Source: Trichoplax sp. H2 (Eukaryota > Placozoa > Uniplacotomia > Trichoplacea). From it: a stretch of DNA of 64,000 nt. The translations under genes were made by a program, and so were the position numbers. Shown one piece after another: positions 12,096-24,399 of the stretch (its first letter is position 1; every line of letters begins with the position of its first letter). The stretch spans positions 62,001-126,000 of the forward strand of contig NOWV01000093.1 in NCBI GenBank assembly GCA_003344405.1, in the 5' to 3' direction. The notes under the pieces are model-generated. The model was not told where the DNA came from. It saw nothing but the letters and a program-made list of their open reading frames with translations, and did no database searches.

Positions 12096-15000
12096 TCATG
12101 GTTGTAGCACTTTGATACATTGTGTAGCGTAGTCAAAACCAAAATGACCAACACAATCGTACACCGTACAAGGAAAGTAAAACTCCAGTAATATTACAGC
12201 CAGATCGGTCTTCCATCGATACTTGCTTTCGCTATCAAGTTCAACATGCTGCCCTATACATAAATGAGTCAATCTGATGTAACAAATTGTAATAACATAC
12301 GCACATCTGCACATCGTTCCCACTTCGCAGCTATCTTAATCTATATACAATTAGACTGAAAATCAGTGATTGTCCCTTCTTGGTCATACTGTGCGGAGAT
12401 CGTATGACATTTTACTAGAAATCAACTTTGTCATCATAACACATAGCAGTTGAACCTGTAGTACAACAGCAAAGGAAATTTCCAGGCATATCAATTCAAA
12501 ATCGAAATGACTAATTTCTTGGTGCCCCCCCCCCCAAACTGAACAGTGAAACGCTCGATAGAGTATATTACATCAAACTTATTTTGTAACTATCATTTCA
12601 CATTGGAAGCAATTATCCATGACGTACAACAACTTGAGAGTAAAAGCGCGACAGCACATTTCACTGCAGTAAAAAAAAGAAAATAACGTGATCCAAATTG
12701 TCTCTAGTCTATCATAGACACAATGCAATAAATCACCAAAAGAACTACCACGAAAAGAAAGCAAAATAAAATCATTTGACTATCAATCTTGCGTTGAAGA
12801 ATGTAGGAAAGTTGTCAGTGAGTAGGTGAAAAAAGATAGAAATCCGCCTTACCTTTGAAGAACTTCATACATAAAGTGAACTGCAAAATCCTCACTGATT
12901 CGCTTGAAGCAAGGTACCCGTCTATTATACTGGTGCTACTGGCTACAGTCTACAGTCCACAGTATAGCACTGCAGTACTGTATTGCACGTACTGTACACT
13001 GTAGATATGGACCAATTTCCTACGTTGGCCGTCATATCGGGTCGGGCAATATGGACGTTTCCCCGGCCCTCCCCCGGCCGGAGGTAGATTCTAGTTTATT
13101 GTTCAATCGCTGTCAAACGTGCATGATATTAACAGTGACATCCTTTTAGCTATCGCCTTACCATCCGTAGAGTATAGTCTCTGTCAGTATAACATATACT
13201 GTCTATTTTTGATCACTGTCAAAAATGTGTATGATATTAACAGTGACATCCTTTTTGCTACCGAGTTGCATGTATAGAGTACAGGCCTGTCAGTATACGT
13301 AGTACTGTATACCTATAATATACGCCTATGATGTCTATTGTAATCACTATAAAATGTGTATGATATTAACAGTGACATCCTTTTTGCTACCGAGTTGCAT
13401 GGATAGAGAGTACAGGCCTGTCAGTATACGTAGTATACCTATTATATACAGTACGATTATGCTGTCTATTGTTTAATCACTATTCAATGTGTATGATATT
13501 AACAGTGACATCCTTTTTGCTACCGAGTTGCATGTATAGTCTATAGAGTACAGCCCTGTCAGTATACGTATTAATACGCCTATGCTGTCTATCGTTTAAT
13601 CACTATAAAATGTGTATGATATTAACAGTGACATCCTTTTTGCTACGGAGTTGCATGTATAGTCTATAGAGTACAGCCCTATCAGTATACGTAGTACTGT
13701 ACACCTATAATATACGCCTATGCTGTCTATCGTTTAATCACTATAAAATGTGTATGATATTAACAGTGACATCCTTTTTGCTACCGAGTTGCATGTATAG
13801 TCTATAGAGATAATAGAGAACAGCCCTGTCAGTATACAGTACGTAGTATACCTATAATATACGCCTATCCTGTCTATCGTTTAATCACTATAAAATGTAT
13901 ATGATATTAACAGTGACATCATTTTTGCTATCCAGTTGCCATCCGTAGAGTACTGTACATTGTATAAGTGCCTGTCAGTAGAATATTATACAGTACAGTC
14001 TATTTTAAACCATTATAAATCGTGTACGATATTAACAGTGACATCATTATTGCTATCGAGTTGCCATCCGTAGAGTACTAGTAGTACAGTGTACAGTCCT
14101 TGTTTGTCCGAATCATTCATTAGCTCATTTATACTACGCCAGTTGAACATCATCACCAACAGCACATATGGTACAAATCCCTAGCAAAAAGGATGTCAAC
14201 GATACAAGCCTATGGAACTATATTACTGACTACAGAGTAGTACAGCATCAAATGCCAGCTGCGGGCTCCTGACTACAAGTATTTTATTAATTCAAAAAAA
14301 TAATGTCGCCCCTTGTACAGGAGAAATTGAATTGGTAGAGAAAAGTTCGTACTGTAGCTACGGTGCAAAATTCATGACACTACGGTGCAAAAATTGAGGT
14401 GGCGACGTTATTATGATTATTTTGGGGGGATATTTGTATATTAAAAAGGCAAAGAGAGGAAGAGACAGGCAACGGCCGTTTATTGCAAAAGAATAATCAG
14501 GCTGACTATTTTCTGCTCATTCTATTATACTAGCGACTATCACTGAAAACGTATATAACACTGTACAGTGCAGTGTACAGCTAATCTGGATGACCATTGC
14601 GGACAGTATAGTGTATCATTTTAGCACATATATCTCTCTTTCCTTTTCTACCATGATAGTACCAGTTAGCAGTGCTAGTATAGTACAAACTCTGCCACTG
14701 TAAATGCTCAAATCCAGTGGCATCCTATTTTGTCAACATTGGTGGTCGCTGGTCCTAGTCAAAGACCTCTTGAACTTGAAAGTTGCAAGTTGAAAAGTCC
14801 ATGCTACCGTATTGTTGCAGCCAGTGCTGTACTGAGTACAGGTATCAAATGCTCACATCCGGTTACATCATAGTTTGTCCAGACTGCAACCGAATACGGT
14901 ACAACACTACCACTGTGGAAATCTCATTGAATCCATTCGATCATGTCGTTTATTGACTCTGGTGGAAAACGGTGAGGAAAAAAGGGAAAATTTGCATAAT

Positions 15001-15300
15001 TTGGATAAAAATAGATCATATTGTAAATCATTCCAATCTGCATTCTATTGAGGATTCCAAGTGAAACACTTACCACATAAACTGTGTACGGCGACGTGAT
15101 CAATAATCGATGATATCGAATTCATACTGATAATATAATAGAAGCTTGCTGACATATTAATCGCGATAATGGCAAGAAATTGGGTAAGTTGATCAAAAAT
15201 AAGTATAGGGTATCTAGATATAACTCTATTAATAACAACCCAACCAAAGATAAAAAGTCTTATGTACGGGATAGTCCGTAGTCGGTAGATCAAGGATAAT
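12096..15300 (-). CDS. Possible unrecognised gene, about four exons, hydrophobic
   Basis: Four open segments with canonical splice sites have compatible phases in transcript order: up to about 15300 down to 15074 (donor gtaagt, phase 1), 12853-12880, 12602-12663, and 12096-12253 ending in TGA. The first is very hydrophobic (LFIFGWVVINR, QLTQFLAIIAINM) and may begin at an internal ATG or at an acceptor near 15267. The last reads HVELDSESKYRWKTDLAV, then a hydrophobic run with two cysteines. The middle exons are tiny (28 and 62 bases). I recognise no family. The 2.2-kb intron carries the tandem array at 13106-14095. Phase agreement across four exons argues against chance, but the 5' end is open and no homology supports it. 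Confidence 0.33.
13106..14095 (+). repeat. Eight-copy tandem repeat, unit about 107-147 bases
   Basis: The core TGTATGATATTAACAGTGAC followed by ATCCTTTTTGCTACCGAGTTGCAT recurs starting near 13117, 13226, 13355, 13489, 13611, 13750, 13897 and 14021. Linkers vary in length and carry GTAC-type motifs (gtatacgtagtac). Outer copies diverge most, as expected for an old minisatellite. A ninth, partial match in reverse orientation (caaaaaggatgtcaac) lies near 14183. Confidence 0.93.
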
Positions 15301-16230
15301 TAACGACAGCCAGTGAAAACGATGGATACTGTTGATTATTAGCAATAGGAGAGACGAAAATTATAAATCTTAATCTTAAAATATACAAGGACAACTATAC
15401 AGTATTATAGATTAACGTAGATAATAAAGATAAGCGCAACTTTGTTATCCAAAAAAACTGCTTGGCCTTGAATTAAAAACAGTTTATACTACTGTAGTAA
15501 TAGAACAGAACAGAAGGTTAGCGTTTTTAATAGCATAAAAAGAGTATCTCTATATTGCAGACCAAGGGCCAATGAAAATTGGCTTCATTTCATTGTCAAA
15601 TAACTTGTTAACTCTGAACTGAAAGTGATTTATGCTGTAGCACTGTAGTAATGACGGAATTGAAAATAACACACTAAGCATAACTGTATTATAGATTAAG
15701 GCAAGATGAAAATAAATACCATTTATGGTAGAAATGTGTACCGTATATATATATACTGACTAAGCTGAAAGCGATTTAAAACGCTTTAGCAATTGCAGAA
15801 TGGAAGATTAGCATCTTTAACTTAATACAGCAGAATACACGAATGAGATGACCTATGGGCCACTAGGAGGAGACTGGTATTCTTCTACAATCCATAGATG
15901 ATCTTATTAGCGGTGAAAATATGCGTAAAAACATTACATAATTTCAAGTATAAAAAGTAGTTTGTCATCGTTTTAGTACTTTAACATCGTAGACATGGAA
16001 GATTGGCAGTTCAATAACTTCACAAACTACACGTTCAATTGAATACTATATCAATGCTCCATGACATAGAATTACGCTATACGCATGTTAACAACATTAT
16101 GCTACATATACTGTACTTTGAATTCTATACATGATTAGGCTGCAAGTGTAAGTAACTTATTGATTCTATTCCTCAATATATAAACATTTACATGAAAAAT
16201 AAAAACTGTTGATTATGGATTGTATTTATA
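15300..16230. other. Upstream DNA of SLC8B1, no gene seen
   Basis: About 0.9 kb before the exchanger start codon, very AT-rich; probably its promoter and 5' UTR. No coding segment supported on either strand. Confidence 0.5.
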
Positions 16231-19200
16231 ATGCAGATCCCTGGCTTGCTGTTGAGCCTCCTTTTATCCTGTTTATTTCTCTCCGTTTCTACTGAAGATG
16301 CTATACCAAACGAAGTAATAGAACAATTTCTTACATCAAATCACCATAATGAGACAGATTTTCAAAATGTGCAGGTAAGAAGACACTGACGTAGAAGAGA
16401 ATTGGGGTCATTTTTAGATGCAATAATACCATGATAGTGACGAAAATGGTACTTACCAATATTAATAGATTAATATGAATCAATGCTTGACTTTTAAATT
16501 GTACACAACGTTGTATAACTAGCGCAGCGGAAATAATAATTAAAACTTTATAAAGTACAATTTAAGAAATAAGGCCAAAAAAATTTACAGGTTATCAATA
16601 ATTAAATGGTAAGAATCGTTTCTAATAACGCCAAAATAAAGCTTTCGATTTACCTGTGGTCCTCATTGAAATAAAAATTTTCTTTTACACAGTAATTCAC
16701 TTATACAATAATCCAATATACACTTCTATTGTCTGGTAGCATTCTAGATGATCCATTTGTAAATGTCTCATCGACTGTACTGCAGTAATAGAAAAGCAAA
16801 AAATTTTATAGAAAGAGTACGGTTACCATTGGGATCTATACCGTGATCATATTCACTGATGATATGTTGCCAATAAAAATTGGCAAATGATGCAAAACGT
16901 CATGCATAAACAATTTACATGGTAGTACTTGTTCTAATTTAATGGATATACCATATACCGTAGTCGTTTTAAGTAAGGTAACATTAGCTATAAGTAAATC
17001 TGTACCATAAGTATCGATAACCCGTTGCATACTTACTCGTAAACTATCCAGTAGCTATACTCCTGCTAAATCAATTATTATTTTTCACCTTCTAGTGCGA
17101 TTACATCCATAAAATTAATGCGTCGTTTCAATGCCTATTCGTAAAACGAAATATCGACTGCAATAACATCGATGGATTAATTAACTACTTGTCCTTAATT
17201 TATTGTCAACTTTCGTTAAGACTTCGCCCATTAGCATTAGCTATTCTGGTAAGCATTACATAACATCATTCGTAATTACTTAATGAATCAATCTAGAATA
17301 GCGTTAATCAAAAAGAACCATTCTTTGATCAAATTTTAACTTATAAATATAATATTAATAAATATAGGGAGTCTCTCAAAAATATTCTATGCTGTATTCC
17401 TCCTACATCATATTTAAAGTAAACAACTTATTGCTAACTACTGTAGATACTATGGCTACTTGTACTCTTTATACTATTGGCTATTACTGCCGAAGACTTG
17501 TAAGATATCATTTCTCATTCAAATACTATTACAACCTACCTACTTACTAATTATTCATAATCATTTTGCCTTTGAATTCTTTGTCATCTTGTCACATTAT
17601 ATTTTTAGTTTTTGCCCATCCTTGACGATCATTTCCCAATGTTTGAAATTAAATCAGAACATTGCAATATCCTTATTTACTAGCTTGATATTAAAAACAA
17701 ATTTGAAAGAATGCATTTCTTGCTGTATGAAAATCAATGGAGATAAAATCATTAGAATTCTTTAACTACTATTTACGGTGTAACTTTATTAGCTTTTGGA
17801 AATGGAGCCCCTGATATCTTTAGTGCCATTGCTGCAACGACTAGTACAAAATCGGGCGGGAGCGGTCTGGCTGTGGGAGCATTGTGTGGTAGGCTGTAGA
17901 TTTGAAAATGACGATATTTACTGTTTTGATAATAGTAATTAGTAATTTCAACTCTAACAAAGGGATGCTTACTCATTAGGTGCTGGCATGTTTGTTACGA
18001 GTATTATTGTTGGCACAATTGGTTTTCGTCATAATTTTACTGTTACTCGAAGGCCATTCTACAGAGATCTACTATTTTATGTCGCAGGTGTTTCTTTATT
18101 ATTCTACATTCTGTACTACGGTCACATGAAAATAGCGTATTCCTTGGGTAAGTTACAATATTAAATGTAAATTTAAATCTTCTCCAGAGCTATGATCTTT
18201 TTAGAATATTGTTGTCGAATTTTGTTTTTCCAGAATGTACTTAATAAGAGCCAAAAATTCTATACTCGCATTCTAGGTTTCATTGGCTTGTACATAGTTT
18301 ACGTCCTCGTTGTATGCATCAGCCGATACATTCGACAAATGTCGAAATCTAAGCGTGAACTTAATCGACAGTCTGATATTCCGAGTAAATCCGATATAAA
18401 AAAGTCTTTGATTTATATAATAAATATGACCTGCATGAAGTCAATCAATGCTTACAGCAAATATTTTATTCGTGGGTATAAAAAGTTATCTTGAAATTTA
18501 TCATTATTTCTAGATCCAGTAGTTGCTCCTGTTGGCAATGAACTAATAGGAGAAGTTTCTGAAGGTGATGGCGAACAGATGGAGAGAGCTGATATCCCTA
18601 ATGATACCCGTAGAGGCAATGATGCTATTCCCAATTTAGATGGCTTAACTGGTCTAACAAGTAAGCTAGTAAACTAATTTAATTTAAAATATCTGTCAAT
18701 GTACCTTTGCCGACTATTGTATCCCTTAAACACGAGTGTATATTCTTTCAATCTTGTAGAAGCGTTAGCTGCTACAGAAATTCTTGGCACTGCTATGATT
18801 AGCCATGATAACCCACCTTTGGTCGCTAACGAGATAGAACAAGACGAAATTGAAAATTCTCCTAACTTTAATAACCACGAATTAAGAGGTAATAAATAAC
18901 ATTTTAAACAAATGATCATGATTAAACTTATCTCTATTACAGAAATTCAACAATTTAATACCCTTAATGTATCGACAGATTCCGAAGATGATTGCCTAAT
19001 TGGCTTTCAAACTCCTAGTTCAAGTTCAAGCCGACAATATAAGCGAGAATTTAAAACATTTTTAAAGTCGCTGTTGCCGTTTAATTGGCGAGAATGGAAA
19101 GAATCTAAGATTATTGCAAAAATATTTACTATAATTAAGGTTTTAATGTTATTTTTTCTGTTATTATACCGATACATCTATTCCAGTAACCAATTAACTT

Positions 19201-20761
19201 GTGACATATTGCACAAATATCGGATCTAAGCTTCCACTCCTCATATGCCTTAACCTTACAACTCCAACGATCGACTATGAAATGCCTAAAAATAACTGGA
19301 ATAAATGGCGTGCAGCAGTACAATGCATTCTTGCACCACTCTTTTGTTCCGTAGTGACAAAGGGTACATTACTATGATAAACTGTTGGACTTGATATAGC
19401 CATCTGAATGCCAACTTTAATGAATATTCGTTTTATATGTAGATATAAGAACTCAAATAATTTAATTACGATGATAAATTTTCTTTTGTTTATAGGAGGA
19501 TTTAAAATGATCACTGCTCATCTACCAGTTTGGTTGTTAGTGCTTGCTATTGGTCTGCTCTTAGCCGTAATAGTAATCTTGACTACGACAAATGAAAAAC
19601 CTCCACGCTATCATACAGTAAATTTAATATTATTTGCCTTGGTTATAAATGCAACACTTTATTAATTTTCGAACGAAGTATTGAATACATCAATTTCCCA
19701 ACTTTAGCTTTTTGCCTTTTTTGGGTTTACGGTATCGGTATTATGGATTTATGCGACAGCAAATGAAATTGTCGATATACTCCAAGTTAGTAGTCTTAAA
19801 GCAAGTAATATGATCATGCTAATAAATTCTATTTAATCGAAACGATTTGTAACGATTATAATAAGGTAAATATTATTTTATAGTCCTTTGGTCTAGTTTT
19901 AGGTATAAGCAGCGTTATTTTAGGAATCACAGTACTAGCTTGGGCTAACTGCATTGGCGGTACGCATAATGCTGTAAATTGTCGATAACATTCATACTGA
20001 AATATTCTGTATTTGCTAACTAATCTGATCTATACTTTAAATATCCCCTGGCGCATTGTTAGATTTTGTGTCGAATACAGTTGTGGCAAATCAAGGATTT
20101 CCACGCATGGCAATGTCAGCATGCTATGGTAGTCCAATGATGAGTATCTTTACGTAAATGGAGTGGAACATTGAAGATATTAGGTTTATGTCGTTATACG
20201 TATTTATATATGAGTTATCAAAATTCAGTTGCAGATAATAACATCTTTACTAATATATTTGTTAACTACATAGTACAGTAGTTCGATTATCGTATAGCTA
20301 CAAGATCGCATTGCGTGAATATCATTTTTATTATGTCCTTAGCGGATATCTTAAGATTTGTTATTAGGATTAGGTATAGGATTTTCTATTGCCACGCTTA
20401 GAAACGGAGGTGATTTAAAGGTTAGAAGGTTTTACGCTTATTGCTGTTTTTAGCTAATAAATAACAGTTTCTTGTGATATAATTGTTGTGAGTGAATCAT
20501 CACAGCAGTTAAATTTAATAATATTTTAATATTTTATTCTAATTTTATTGAATTGATTTTTATGCTTCTATTCCTTAGATCAGCCATACGCCTCTTCAAT
20601 ATATTTCCATTTTTTTCTTGTTGGGAAGTTTAATTTCTTCACTAGTTTTTATTCCTATGTTCGGTTTTAGAGTAAAGCGCTTTTTCGGTATATATTTGAT
20701 TTGCTTATATGTCATTTACATGGGTATATCACTACTAACGCAGCTGAAGGTTATTTTCTAG
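16231..20761 (+). CDS. SLC8B1: Mitochondrial-type sodium/calcium exchanger NCLX
   Basis: Na+(Li+)/Ca2+ exchanger of the CaCA superfamily that exports Ca2+ from the mitochondrial matrix. Seventeen exons: 16231-16374, 17096-17248, 17447-17499, 17609-17666, 17777-17888, 17980-18147, 18277-18384, 18514-18660, 18760-18888, 18943-19139, 19231-19363, 19496-19617, 19708-19785, 19884-19959, 20063-20143, 20356-20420, 20579-20761; phases agree, 668 residues (human about 584, the extra mostly in the cytosolic-type loop around residues 240-420). The N terminus has a hydrophobic leader (LLLSLLLSCLFLS). The alpha-1 motif is FGNGAPDIFSA (about 143-153) and the alpha-2 motif is AWANCIGD (553-560, Asn556 and Asp560 kept). 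The C-terminal block LICLYVIYMGISLLTQ ends the protein. Exons 4/5 are separated by an AT-AC intron and exons 15/16 by a probable U12-type GT-AG intron. Confidence 0.95.
17667..17776 (+). other. AT-AC (U12-type, minor spliceosome) intron 4 of SLC8B1
   Basis: A 110-base intron that begins ATATCCTTA and ends TTTAC, with no GT or AG at the coding junctions. The branch-point motif TTCTTTAAC lies at 17758-17766, about 11 bases before the AC. These three elements match the U12 consensus (ATATCCTTT, TTCCTTAAC, AC at 10-15 bases). Splicing joins NQNIA to GVTLLAFGNGAPD in phase 0, as in the human protein. Confidence 0.93.
20144..20355 (+). other. Probable U12-type GT-AG intron 15 of SLC8B1
   Basis: The intron starts GTATCTTTA (U12 GT-AG consensus GTATCCTTT) and ends ...gtccttagcggatatcttaag. 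GTCCTTAGC at 20335-20343 fits the U12 branch-point consensus at 7 of 9 positions, about 14 bases from the AG. The acceptor lacks a pyrimidine tract, which a major-class intron would need. The splice joins the alpha-2 repeat in frame. Confidence 0.65.
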
Positions 20762-21078
20762 TATGTAGACCTTAAGAATATGAACATAAATCTTTGATAA
20801 CATGTGTTGTAAGACGATTATTTCTATTTACTTAGAAATAAGAAAAATTTTGTGCTCTAAAATTAACATTCGAATATATAAAGCGCTTTTAGGTACATAT
20901 TTGATTTGCTGTATATCCTTTACGTGGGTATATCACTACTAACGCAGCTGAAGGTTATTCTTTGATGTGTAGACCTTAAGAATATGAACATCAATCTTTG
21001 ATCACACATATTGTACAACGATTATTTCTATTTATTATAAGAAAAAATTTTGTGCTCTATAATTAACGTTAGAATATA
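20687..21078 (+). repeat. Tandem duplication covering the SLC8B1 exon 17 end and its downstream DNA
   Basis: The segment from about 20687 (aaagcgctttttcgg) to 20878 is repeated at about 20879-21078, both with gtatatcactactaacgcag, then tagaccttaagaatatgaac and gattatttctatttactt-like ends. Unit about 193 bases. The second copy is divergent. Confidence 0.9.
20879..20970 (+). pseudogene. Decayed second copy of the SLC8B1 last-exon end
   Basis: Corresponds to the end of exon 17 but is one base shorter in the stretch after ttgatttgc, which breaks the frame. It lies past the real stop codon and adds nothing to the protein; a cttttag just inside it could act as a cryptic acceptor. Confidence 0.75.
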
Positions 21079-23869
21079 TGGCTTTAATAATTATAAATTG
21101 TATGGCATTATCGATTTTAATGGAGTTTACCAATGAAAATATTTTGCTCAAGGAAGCCAAAGGTTGATAATACCTTATGCCTTGAGCAACATAAATTATG
21201 ACTCAGTACTAATGAAATATTTGCTCTAATTTATTTTAAAATGATCTCACAGGAATCATAAAGTACTTAATTCATGAAAAATTTCTCACAAATTATATAT
21301 TTATAGTAATTGTAAAATCAATGACTTGTACCATCAAATTTTTAAAATCAGGTGATTTATTAAACCGAATGATCAACACGAATATGTAGATGATATATGA
21401 AGCTGATACGTTCTTAGTGTATCCAAAATCACTTTATATTTAACAAAAAAAGAAAAAATTGCATACTTTCGCCAATAATATTAATGATGGAGTTAAACAT
21501 AGTTATAATTAAATTGTGACAATTACAGCAGTCCATTGTGTATCATCATTCAATGTGCTAGATAGGGATTGAATTTTAAACAATTATCAGTATTTGATAA
21601 TACAAGTGAAGTCGTATATTTTCATAATCAAAAATAAATTAATTTACTATATTTAATTCAAGAAAATTGCTAGTCTAGTCATTAACCAATATTCTATTTT
21701 AATATAGGGATTAAAATTGCATCTTCATTTGATACTAGCATTTATTACACTAACTATATGAGAAAAACGAAACACTGATCGAAGAAATCATGTTACTTGT
21801 TATAAAATTCAGTTTAAGAAATACAAACATATAGTGTATCACTTGTTGACGATATGTGAGTATGAATTTAAGCTATTTTACAGTAAATTTGTTATAGATC
21901 TGTGAAGAAGTTCATCAATAAAATTTAAACAAGTATAACCGTACCATTGCTATATAAATGTATCACTTAACCAGATGTTTTAACTCACACAATTCCAAGG
22001 TAAATTCTACCATAAACAGATAATATGCTGCTCACGGATATTACCAAGCCACTTTCGATGCAACTAATTGCATGATCAAGTACTTATATAGTAATTATTA
22101 TTAATAGATAATCAGTCGATCACTTATTTAAGTAAATCATTATAATTAAGTCTATTGGAAGTGTAGTTAAATAAGAAAATAATATTAGCTGTAGAACTGA
22201 ACACCGATGGATTTTATTATAGAATAGCAAAGGTATATTATTATAAGCTAGACAATATTATTGTAAATACATTCTCGATTTGCTACTTTACAAACGTTAA
22301 TTTAAAACTGATTCTAAGAACTATCTTGAGATTATTCATAAATAAAATAAAATAAAAAAAAATCTAGTTTTAAATCTTAAATCTTTGAAGGCTAGATCAT
22401 GCCTAGAACTTTAATGTTTTTAAGTCATTCTCTTGCTGTCTCATCTTGATGAATTAATCATCATTTTCCAACTTATAATGTTTTGGTCGTGAATCTTTCA
22501 AGATTTCATCGTATAAAAATATAAAACTATATCAATTCCATATTATAATTTTAATTGTTAACCTTGAATAGTACACAATACCCTTATTGTTAGTAATATA
22601 TATGACCTTGTCATCTCTTATTCATTAGTTAAGAAATATTCTTTTTCATTGCCCTTTAGTAGTGCAGCCTCTCTTGTTATTTATTTCATTTTTCTAATTG
22701 AAATTCCCAAGATTGAATTAAGAGAATTATTGCATTAGTCCGTGAGTACGTAAACGCTAAATTTTCGGTTAAGGTTATTATTTACGGTTATATTGAACTT
22801 GGTAATTAATATCATGATTTGACATCCTTTACACAGTTTAACAATAAATACAATGCAGAATTTATCATCAAATAATTACAGAAAAATGTAGCGTTGTATT
22901 GTAGTAAAATTCGATGCTAACATAAAAAAGCTCTTAGTTGCACATGTACTCTATACAGTGTGTCAATTTTCCTGATTGATTTATTATTCAATGATAGGTG
23001 GTTATGATCACTAATAATACTTAAAGTTAGCTACTGAGTCTAAGAAATATAGCTGAAGTGAAAGAATAATATATGTGTTGGGAGAGGTTTATAAAACCAG
23101 TAAGACTGCGGCATAAAATAATAGTTTCAATACAAAAATATGTAGCCAGAGATGAAGAAGAAAATTGACTGAATGTAGATAGTTTATGAAATCAGTAAGA
23201 TGTGAAAGTAATAGTTATATAATGGTATATTGGATCTCGAAAATACCGTTTCTATAGACCTCTCTTTTTCCTGAAAACAATATGTATATTTTACTATTTA
23301 AATTAAATTTCCTAAATGATTAATTAAAGTATCTTTTCTGCTATTAGTTACTATTATCTACGGCGCCAAGTGTTAATGAATAATTACCGCCGATCCTTGC
23401 GTCAACCAGGATATTAGATTAACATGTATAAATATGTACCATAACCTATACTATTAAGTCTTCATAGCAGATATTCGATATTTATTGGTTACTTGAAAAT
23501 TTAATCAAAATTGCATGTTAACATTTGATATCTTGATATTGAATCATAATTACTTCTCAGCAACCTCTAAAAGTAATTCATTCTGTCAACATTAGTTGAT
23601 ATACGTACATAATATGAACAGTTCAGTTCTTCGTACATTTATATCATAGACGTATATATTTTAATACTAAGGTACAGTATCAAGTTAATGTATTCTGTTT
23701 TAACGATTTTAGAATTATAAGCATAAGTATCAATCAATAGTATGGAAATCAATTTAGCAAAATTAAAATGTGGACCAACAATGTAATCAACTATTTCCAT
23801 TACTTAAACAATATTATATTGAATGATTTGAAGAGAAGTAAAGCTTGATGTTTCCTAGTATGCATGATT

Positions 23870-23912
23870 GTATAGGCTCTTTGTATATGCTCTTTGTATA
23901 TGCTCTTTGTAT
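23870..23912 (+). repeat. Short tandem repeat, 13-base unit, about three copies
   Basis: The unit tatatgctctttg is repeated head to tail about three times (tataggctctttg, tatatgctctttg, tatatgctctttg). Confidence 0.8.
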
Positions 23913-24288
23913 AGCTGCATAGGAGTAGTAAATTACTTTGGTATATATTTCGTAACTATTTCAGAATTAAATCAATAGCTCTATAACATTAACTATAATA
24001 ATTAGCAAATAAAATACTGGCCGTCATCATGGAAGAAGGATGAACTGAAGGATAATCATATTAAATAGTTAAATTATAACCATCTTAGAATTGATCATTG
24101 TAGCTAACCATTAAAGATTGACTATCATTAATTATAATGGAAAATATCGTTAAGAGTTTATGTGAACGGCATCGATATTACTAATTGAAGGGAAAGTCAT
24201 TTCTTTCTACCCAGTAACGATTAATGGAATAGTATTACATCTAATTTCTATCATTGTGTTATGATTTCTTTTTAATTAATTAGTAACA

Positions 24289-24399
24289 ATGAAGACAATA
24301 CAATGTATCATTTTTGGTATGATTGATTCTATGCCATTACTGTTATCTAATGTAAAAGTTAAAGCTTTCAATAATTATTTAAAGAAGTCAATTAAACAG
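24289..24399 (+). CDS. Possible first exon of an unknown gene
   Basis: An ATG-led open frame of 37 codons (MKTIQCIIFGMIDSM...), ending in a strong donor CAG|gtaagt. The N terminus is mildly hydrophobic. No partner exon was found before the GPCR start 520 bases downstream, and a splice into the GPCR 5' UTR is possible. Weak evidence. Confidence 0.2.

Noticed and set aside
13106-14095. CRISPR-like look of the repeat array
   Set aside because: Units are 107-147 bases with long imperfect cores and related linkers, inside an animal genome with introns; this is a minisatellite.
17460-17765. 101-residue plus-strand ORF reading through SLC8B1 exons 3-4 and the AT-AC intron
   Set aside because: It reads intron sequence as protein; family matches stop exactly at the AT-AC boundary.
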